Below, piece after piece: positions 6,488 through 11,180 of a DNA stretch of 13,403 bases (position 1 is its first letter; the number at the start of each line of letters is the position of its first letter). Origin of the DNA: Phycisphaerales bacterium (GTDB lineage: Bacteria; Planctomycetota; Phycisphaerae; Tepidisphaerales; Tepidisphaeraceae); contig PMAK01000027.1 of assembly GCA_003153655.1 (NCBI GenBank), positions 64,865 to 78,267 of the forward strand, written 5' to 3'. The notes under the pieces were generated by a model. The model did no database searches and was not told the DNA's origin. It saw only the letters and a list, made by a program, of their open reading frames with translations. The position numbers and the translations under genes were made by a program.

Positions 6488-7971
6488 GCGTTCATCACCT
6501 TCAGCGTTTCACCGCTCGGCCGCCAAATTTTGATCTGGCCGGTGGCGATGAGTCTTCCATCATCGTGATGAACCTCGCCATCCACAACGCCAAAATCGCC
6601 GAAGCGGGTGACTTTTCCAACTCGGATGGTCAATCGATCGCCGACGCGAGCCTCTCCGGAGATGACAAAATCCCTTGCCCCGAGCAGCAGGCCCTGATGG
6701 GCGAGTCGTTCCTCGCCAAAAAGTTGAAATCCGTGACAGGCTGCGAAGGATTGCGCGATCATCTCGATGTATGCCAATTCGTCAAGCCGGCCTGAAGCGT
6801 CTACGAGCAGCGAATCTTTTTTGACGATAAAATCCGTTTGCGCGAATCGTTCGCCTACCTGAACAAGCTGATCGATCATCCGGACAGACTTTCCGTGTGG
6901 GATCAGTTTCTCCATGCCGATGGGCAACGATTCGATCTCGACGCCTTTGGCTTTCCAGCAGAGTTGATCGCCCGCGAGATAGTCGCCGGTGAGTTGATAG
7001 GCCGCCCCCCGGCAACCGTAGCAATCGGTCGTCTTGCAACACGTCCGGCAAGGTTCCTTCACTTTTTGGCCGAACATTCGCAGATTTTCCATCACCTCAC
7101 TTAGGTTCAAAATCTCCGCCAGCGGCTCTTTCCGAATGTTCCCGAGCGGAATCGTGACACCGACGCAGGCGAAGATCGTCCCGCAGGGCGTGACATGACA
7201 CGCAAACTGATGACGCTTGCAGGATCGCCCGATCAGCGATGGCGGCGTATCCCATACTCGCGCGAATTCATCGCGATCGATTCTGCCAAGCTCCTCGAAT
7301 AATTCTTTCGCGCGATCGGGCGCGATGATTCGCGGCTTTTCGCCCGGAGCGGTTCGCGGCGTGATGATCTGAAGATAGGGCTCAAGCTTTTCCCCGCGTA
7401 CCCATCGCCAGATCGCGGGAATCTCCGCGATATTCTCGTCGCAGATTTCCGTGCGAATCGCCAACAGCGGCCCAGATGATCCCCCATACCCGGCCTGCTT
7501 GAGATGGCTGATCGCGGCATGGCTCACATCATAAGAACGGTCATCATTCACAAGACGATTGTGCAGATCGCGATTCAACGAGTTGAGCCTTAGAGCAACG
7601 GAAACATTGTGACGCCGCAAAAACTCGGCCATTTCCCGTTCAATGCCGTGGCTATTTGAAAAAAGTTCAATCCCCATTTCTCTGCCACGGATATCGTCGA
7701 TCAATTGCCGAAGGTCTGGATGAGAGGCGGATGCGCTATCCACGAGCAGGCATCGTTCAGCGCCAAGACTTTTGGCCTGATCGATCAGGGAGCGAATCTC
7801 TTGCAAAGACAAGGTAGTTTGCGGGTTAGTTTGGCAGGCCGGGCATTCACATTGTCCCGGCGCTGCCAGATCGATTTCAATCGACAACAATCCCTGGCGC
7901 TGAACGCAGGCGTCGATCTGCTCGCGCGTAAAGCCGAGGCCATTGATTCGAATTGAACAATCACCACGCAC
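6484..7971 (-). CDS. Radical SAM/SPASM protein fused to ApeP-like hotdog dehydratase
   Basis: A 495-residue two-part protein. Residues 1 to about 345 look like a radical SAM enzyme with a SPASM domain. Near the N-terminus, after strand LLSIEIDL, comes QCECPACQT (Cys41, Cys43, Cys46), a CxCxxC motif instead of the usual CxxxCxxC. The SPASM part has CHVTPCGTIFAC (258-269) and then CRTCCKTTDCYGCRGAAY (308-325) with a final Cys338, enough ligands for one or two auxiliary Fe-S clusters. Residues about 350-490 match ApeP-like dehydratases: LIPHGKSVRMID with His359 and YIEMIAQSFAA with Glu403. The GTG start at 7971 has a GGAG site 7 bases upstream and lies 20 bases after the acyltransferase stop. 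Dehydration of 3-hydroxyacyl-ACP is inferred for the C-terminal part; the radical reaction is unknown. Confidence 0.85.
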   Translation of the reverse strand: MRGDCSIRINGLGFTREQIDACVQRQGLLSIEIDLAAPGQCECPACQTNPQTTLSLQEIRSLIDQAKSLGAERCLLVDSASASHPDLRQLIDDIRGREMGIELFSNSHGIEREMAEFLRRHNVSVALRLNSLNRDLHNRLVNDDRSYDVSHAAISHLKQAGYGGSSGPLLAIRTEICDENIAEIPAIWRWVRGEKLEPYLQIITPRTAPGEKPRIIAPDRAKELFEELGRIDRDEFARVWDTPPSLIGRSCKRHQFACHVTPCGTIFACVGVTIPLGNIRKEPLAEILNLSEVMENLRMFGQKVKEPCRTCCKTTDCYGCRGAAYQLTGDYLAGDQLCWKAKGVEIESLPIGMEKLIPHGKSVRMIDQLVQVGERFAQTDFIVKKDSLLVDASGRLDELAYIEMIAQSFAACHGFQLFGEERLAHQGLLLGARDFVISGEARVGDRLTIRVGKVTRFGDFGVVDGEVHHDDGRLIATGQIKIWRPSGETLKVMNA

Positions 7972-7991
7972 GCGGCGCTCCGATTTTCAGC

Positions 7992-8768
7992 TCAAGCAGG
8001 CTGGGCATCGAGGTACTCCCGAATTCGCTCGCGCACCAGCATCTTTAGTTTGTACGCGTCTAAATCCTTGTACTGTTCATGCGTAATGGAGGGAAGTTTC
8101 GAAACGGTAATCCGCCCCGGATGCAGCACGACCGAGCCGCGCTTCGGAATATTTTCAGTACCCGTGATCGCCAGCGGGACGATCGGCGCGCCAGAGTGCA
8201 GCGCCAGTCGAAACGCCGAGCCGTGGAATGAACCGAGACTTCGCGAGCTGGAGCGCGTCCCTTCCGGGAAGGTGACGATGCAGACGCCGTCTGTCAGCAA
8301 TCGCGTTCCCTTTTGGATGAATGCCTCGGGCGACATCTTGCGGACCTTCAAATATCCCGCGATCCAAGCAACCGGTCCAACCACCGGAAGCCTCGCCGGC
8401 CAATTGTTCAGCACCTGAACGAGCTCAAACGGGAGACACCCCATCAAAAAAGCATCGGATGCCGAACGATGATTGGAAACGAATATGAACGGCGGCGATT
8501 CATCCGGCGCGTGATCGACATATCGCACCTTCACGAGCGGCCAGCCGAGCTTTAAAACAAGCGACCCATAATGACTGATGCTGCGGCGGACCAGCCATTT
8601 CCCGCGGCGGCGGTCTCGGACAACCAGCAGAAACAAACCAACGTAAATCGTCGAGCCGGTAACAAAGAGCGCCGTCACGACGACGACTGAAGTCCAGAAA
8701 AACAGGTTGAGCCAGAGGATGGCAAGGAATGAATTATGCGAACCAGCTCGTGCCTCGGGCCGCGTCAT
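7992..8768 (-). CDS. PlsC/LPLAT-family acyltransferase
   Basis: A 258-residue membrane-bound acyltransferase. After a hydrophobic N-terminal part (about residues 18-50), the LPLAT blocks follow in order: NHRSASD (HxxxxD motif, catalytic His and Asp), a VVGPVAWIAGYLKV segment, FPEGTRS (motif III, phosphate contact) and VPLAITGTENIP (motif IV). Family members transfer acyl groups from ACP or CoA to lysophosphatidate or related lipids. Here it may place the product chain, or an ordinary fatty acid, on a glycerolipid or sugar lipid. The frame is open to 8915, but the extension runs over the ACP gene, so the start is ATG 8768, four bases after the ACP stop. Confidence 0.9.
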   Translation of the reverse strand: MTRPEARAGSHNSFLAILWLNLFFWTSVVVVTALFVTGSTIYVGLFLLVVRDRRRGKWLVRRSISHYGSLVLKLGWPLVKVRYVDHAPDESPPFIFVSNHRSASDAFLMGCLPFELVQVLNNWPARLPVVGPVAWIAGYLKVRKMSPEAFIQKGTRLLTDGVCIVTFPEGTRSSSRSLGSFHGSAFRLALHSGAPIVPLAITGTENIPKRGSVVLHPGRITVSKLPSITHEQYKDLDAYKLKMLVRERIREYLDAQPA

Positions 8769-8772
8769 TGCG

Positions 8773-9033
8773 TCAGGCCTTTTTCTGCTCGGCTTTGACC
8801 ATGATGAGGTAAGTATAAAGATCCTGAAGCGTTCGAATGCTGCGAACCCGTTCATCGTCGCGGACCTGGACGCCAAATCTCTTCTGAATCGCCGCGACCA
8901 GATCGACGACATCAAGGCTATCCAGTCCCAGGTCGGCGAAGATTTGCGCCTCCGGCTTGATTTGCTCGCGCGGAATCTCGAACGAATCCGCGAAGACGTC
9001 GTTCACCGCCTCGATCACTTCAGAATCGGTCAT
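8773..9033 (-). CDS. Acyl carrier protein
   Basis: An 86-residue acidic carrier protein. Ser39 in DLGLDSLDVVDL is the 4'-phosphopantetheine attachment site. Helix 1 (MTDSEVIEAVNDVFADSF) and the loop before the site match type II ACPs. The basic C-terminus (VKAEQKKA) is unusual. As first gene of the tight operon it should be the dedicated carrier for the ketosynthase and dehydratases downstream. Characterised aryl polyene clusters have two ACPs; only one is visible here. The ATG at 9033 has a GAGG sequence 11 bases upstream, a long spacing, with AAGGG closer to the start. Confidence 0.93.
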   Translation of the reverse strand: MTDSEVIEAVNDVFADSFEIPREQIKPEAQIFADLGLDSLDVVDLVAAIQKRFGVQVRDDERVRSIRTLQDLYTYLIMVKAEQKKA

Positions 9034-9069
9034 ATCCCTTATTGCCTCAGAACCGCGATAACGACGGCG

Positions 9070-9098
9070 AGTCTAGCAGTGAAGGGTTTTGAATACAA
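9070..9098 (-). promoter_or_regulatory. Possible sigma70-type promoter upstream of the ACP operon
   Basis: On the minus strand, TTGTAT (9098-9093) and TAGACT (9075-9070) are separated by 17 bases, about 37 bases before the ACP start codon. Each box matches the consensus only in part. It lies just downstream of the large inverted repeat, where a promoter for the operon would be expected. Prediction by eye only. Confidence 0.3.
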
Positions 9099-9104
9099 AC
9101 GGGC

Positions 9105-9200
9105 AAGAGAATGCCGATTGCCGAGTGCCAAATGCCGAATTTGAGGAGACATATTTCCGTCTTCATTCGGCACTTGGCACTCGGCAATCGGCATTCTCTT
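9105..9200 (-). repeat. Inverted repeat with 36-bp arms made of TGCCGAN heptamers
   Basis: Left arm 9105-9140 and right arm 9165-9200 are reverse complements with a single difference (9132 against 9173), and a 24-base loop lies between them. In minus-strand RNA that difference becomes a G-U pair, so the stem would pair along all 36 positions. Each arm holds four 7-base units: TGCCGAT, TGCCGAG, TGCCAAA, TGCCGAA (9112-9139). The right arm ends exactly at the TAG stop of the small membrane protein gene (9201-9203). No run of T follows on either side, so it is not a standard terminator. It could be a mobile repeat or an mRNA stabilising or processing hairpin. Confidence 0.9.
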
Positions 9201-9584
9201 CTACGATTCGGGCGGTTGCCGAGCAGCGCCAAAACTCAGAAGCTTTTCCACGCCGACCCTTGCCGCCCATCTGAAAAATATCCGTGAATACTCCGCCCCC
9301 GACAGCGCCATCCCCGCAAGGAAATACAGATGCGACATGCCATATAAAACCGGGCCGCCGATGACTGCCAGCAGCGGCATTCGCAGACGGATCGAAATCC
9401 CCGTCAGCACGCTGATTGCCGGCCAGCAGGCGATGAAACTGAAGGCGATCAGGAATACCCCCAGGAGAATCCGAAATGTCGGACGGCCCTTGAACGGCGT
9501 TAAATCGGCGCGGTCGTCGATGGCGCTTCGGACAAATCCGATCCGTGCCAGCCGCAGGCCAATCTTGTATGCCAACTCGTTCAA
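9201..9584 (-). CDS. Small membrane protein, unknown function
   Basis: A 127-residue protein with two likely membrane helices (about residues 38-58 and 71-93), an N-terminal part rich in Arg and Lys, and a basic stretch after the second helix. I do not recognise a family. The frame is open to 9833, but that extension would lie antisense to the glycosyltransferase gene. The best start is TTG at 9584, with AGGA 8 bases upstream. It reads toward the ACP operon, 167 bases away with the large hairpin between, so it could be the first gene of the same transcript. It is divergent from the family 25 glycosyltransferase gene. Confidence 0.6.
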   Translation of the reverse strand: MNELAYKIGLRLARIGFVRSAIDDRADLTPFKGRPTFRILLGVFLIAFSFIACWPAISVLTGISIRLRMPLLAVIGGPVLYGMSHLYFLAGMALSGAEYSRIFFRWAARVGVEKLLSFGAARQPPES

Positions 9585-9644
9585 GGTTATGTTCCTGAAA
9601 AGATTACCGCGATCCTGATGGACCCTCAAGCCTGAGGAAGACAG
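9585..9644. promoter_or_regulatory. Divergent intergenic region between small membrane protein and GT25 genes
   Basis: These 60 bases separate two divergent starts (TTG 9584 on minus, GTG 9645 on plus) and should hold the control signals of both unless transcription starts further out. I see no convincing -35/-10 pair. The GT25 ribosome site GAGGA (9634-9638) is 6 bases before the GTG and can fold with CCTCA (9624-9628). Confidence 0.4.
9624..9637 (+). promoter_or_regulatory. Hairpin covering the GT25 ribosome binding site
   Basis: CCTCA (9624-9628), loop AGCC, TGAGG (9633-9637) form a 5-bp stem that buries most of the GAGGA ribosome site of the GTG-started glycosyltransferase gene. This could lower its translation. 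The stem is short, so chance is possible. Confidence 0.4.
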
Positions 9645-10412
9645 GTGACGATATCTTCCCTCCTCGAAACAAACGACGCAATCGGTCCGCCGCCCGCGAG
9701 GGCCTGGTCCGCGTTCGATCGCATCTACTGCATCTCCCTGACGCAGCGCGCCGACCGCCGCGAAAAGGCGCAGCAGGAATTCGCCCGCGTCGGGCTGACA
9801 GACCGCGTTCAGTTCGTCATTGTAGATAGCCACCCCACCGATAGTGAACAGGGAATCTTTGAATCACACATGGCCTGCCTCCGCGCGGGACTGGCCGCCG
9901 GGGCGCAGAATATCGTCGTCTTTGAAGACGACATCCTCATTCGCCATTTTTCTTCCGATGTGCTGGAGAGAGCCGTTCGATTCATGAAGTCGGATGCAAA
10001 CTGGCAAGTCTTTTTCTTCGGCTGTTTCGTCCGCTCATCCCGCAAAACGGCTTTCGAATCCGTGCGGCAAATCCGCTATCGCTGCACCGCGCACGCGTAT
10101 GTCGTGAATCGAGCCTTCGCGGAAAAGCTGGTCGAAATCCCCTGGCGCGGCGTCGCCTTCGACGATCTGCTTTACTCAATGCAGGACGGTCACTTTTATA
10201 CGTGCTATCCCGCGTTCGCTTTCCAGAGCGGCTCATCAACCAACAACGACAAGCTGCTGAAGATCGATCGCGCCCGCCGCCTGACGGGTGGAATGTATCG
10301 ATTACAGCGGTGGAATGAATTCAGCAACCGGCACCTGTTCGCTCTGATCCTGGCTCACGTCATTGCCGTGCTTTTGCTCAGCGCCGTGCTCCTGTATCAC
10401 AGGTTTGGCTGA
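9645..10412 (+). CDS. Glycosyltransferase family 25 (LPS biosynthesis type) with C-terminal membrane helix
   Basis: A 255-residue protein and the only convincing plus-strand gene. The FDRIYCISLTQRADRREKA opening (about 24-42), the FESHMACLRAGL segment (72-83) and VVFEDD (Glu94-Asp95-Asp96) match family 25 enzymes, which add sugars, often galactose, to lipooligosaccharide. An AYVVNRAFAEKLVEIPW segment and an FAFQSGSS segment complete the fold. Residues about 229-252 form a hydrophobic tail, so the enzyme may be membrane-anchored. The GTG at 9645 has a GAGGA site 6 bases upstream. The last 111 bases overlap the methyltransferase gene on the other strand. Acceptor unknown; it may decorate LPS or the lipid-linked product of the neighbouring operon. 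Confidence 0.85.
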   Translation: MTISSLLETNDAIGPPPARAWSAFDRIYCISLTQRADRREKAQQEFARVGLTDRVQFVIVDSHPTDSEQGIFESHMACLRAGLAAGAQNIVVFEDDILIRHFSSDVLERAVRFMKSDANWQVFFFGCFVRSSRKTAFESVRQIRYRCTAHAYVVNRAFAEKLVEIPWRGVAFDDLLYSMQDGHFYTCYPAFAFQSGSSTNNDKLLKIDRARRLTGGMYRLQRWNEFSNRHLFALILAHVIAVLLLSAVLLYHRFG

Positions 10413-11174
10413 TAACGCGGTTGCGATAAACCAATATAATTCCTGATTCTCCCCCGACATTTGAACGCGGCTGATTCGAAAGCCGGCCTTCTCAATCGCC
10501 GCGCGAATTTCTTCAACGGATCGAAAATAAGCGATCACGTCACTGATCCGCCGGAACAATTTATCGAGGTTCCAGAGAAATGATCCGAACCCCGCCGGAC
10601 GCATCGGAGCGCGGAGAAGCAGAGAGCCGCCGTCAGTCAATCTCGCTCGAATCCGCCGGAGCGTGATCTCCAGATCGGCATCGCTCAGAAAATGAACCAT
10701 GTCGAGCGCAAACACCGCATCCAGTTGATCCGGCAACCCCACCGATTCAAAATCCGGCGCTCCCGCCTTAAAGAGCCGCCCGCGCTCGCCCAGCGCGCTA
10801 GCCGCGGCCCGAATGCGGTCGAAATTCGGGTCCATCCCGTACAGTTTCAACCCCGGAAACCATTCCAGGAGTGAACATCCTGCAACGCCATGGCCACATC
10901 CCAAATCCATCGCCACGCGCGCTTGCGGCAAGCCCTTCAAAAATTCCGGCAACTCGCGAAACATCGGATCGAGCCGCAGCTTGAAACGGGCGAATAGCCA
11001 CACGTATGTGCCCAGATTCTGATACCGCAATTCAACGCGATCCTGCCATCTCGCCGGTGCCGCGACTTTTACGCCAAGCAACGATCGCAGGAGCAAAGGA
11101 ACCACAATCAGCGTGGCAATCAGCAATGCCCCGCCGATCAAAATCCCGATGACAATATGAGCCACTGAACTCAA
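10302..11174 (-). CDS. Membrane-anchored class I SAM-dependent methyltransferase
   Basis: A 290-residue protein with an N-terminal membrane helix (about 4-33) and then a Rossmann methyltransferase domain. VAMDLGCGHG (about 87-96) is motif I, LYGMDPN with Asp115 fits the ribose-binding acid, and ALDMVHFL (about 156-163) is the motif IV region. The start is TTG 11174, with GAGG 4 bases upstream and 6 bases after the AsmA-like stop; GTG 11165 is an alternative. The C-terminal tail of about 36 residues is hydrophilic and is encoded opposite the glycosyltransferase 3' end. Methyltransferases of this class occur in aryl polyene clusters, where they modify the aryl head, but here the gene is outside the main operon and its substrate is open. 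Confidence 0.83.
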   Translation of the reverse strand: MSSVAHIVIGILIGGALLIATLIVVPLLLRSLLGVKVAAPARWQDRVELRYQNLGTYVWLFARFKLRLDPMFRELPEFLKGLPQARVAMDLGCGHGVAGCSLLEWFPGLKLYGMDPNFDRIRAAASALGERGRLFKAGAPDFESVGLPDQLDAVFALDMVHFLSDADLEITLRRIRARLTDGGSLLLRAPMRPAGFGSFLWNLDKLFRRISDVIAYFRSVEEIRAAIEKAGFRISRVQMSGENQELYWFIATALSAKPVIQEHGAEQKHGNDVSQDQSEQVPVAEFIPPL

Positions 11175-11180
11175 ACATCC

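Noticed and set aside
5513..6568. Plus-strand open frame of 351 codons
   Set aside because: It lies antisense to the LolA-like and MMPL genes, has no recognisable motif and is Arg/His rich as expected for a shadow frame.
8769..8915. Longer N-terminus for the PlsC-type acyltransferase
   Set aside because: The 49 extra codons overlap the ACP coding region in another frame and look like its shadow.
9105..9200. Rho-independent terminator
   Set aside because: The stem is strong, but no T-run follows on either strand and the 24-base loop is too large.
9105..9200. CRISPR array or insertion sequence end
   Set aside because: Units are 7 bases with no spacers, and there is no transposase gene or target duplication nearby.
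9585..9833. Longer N-terminus for the small membrane protein
   Set aside because: The extension is antisense to the start of the family 25 glycosyltransferase and has no hydrophobic or domain-like character.
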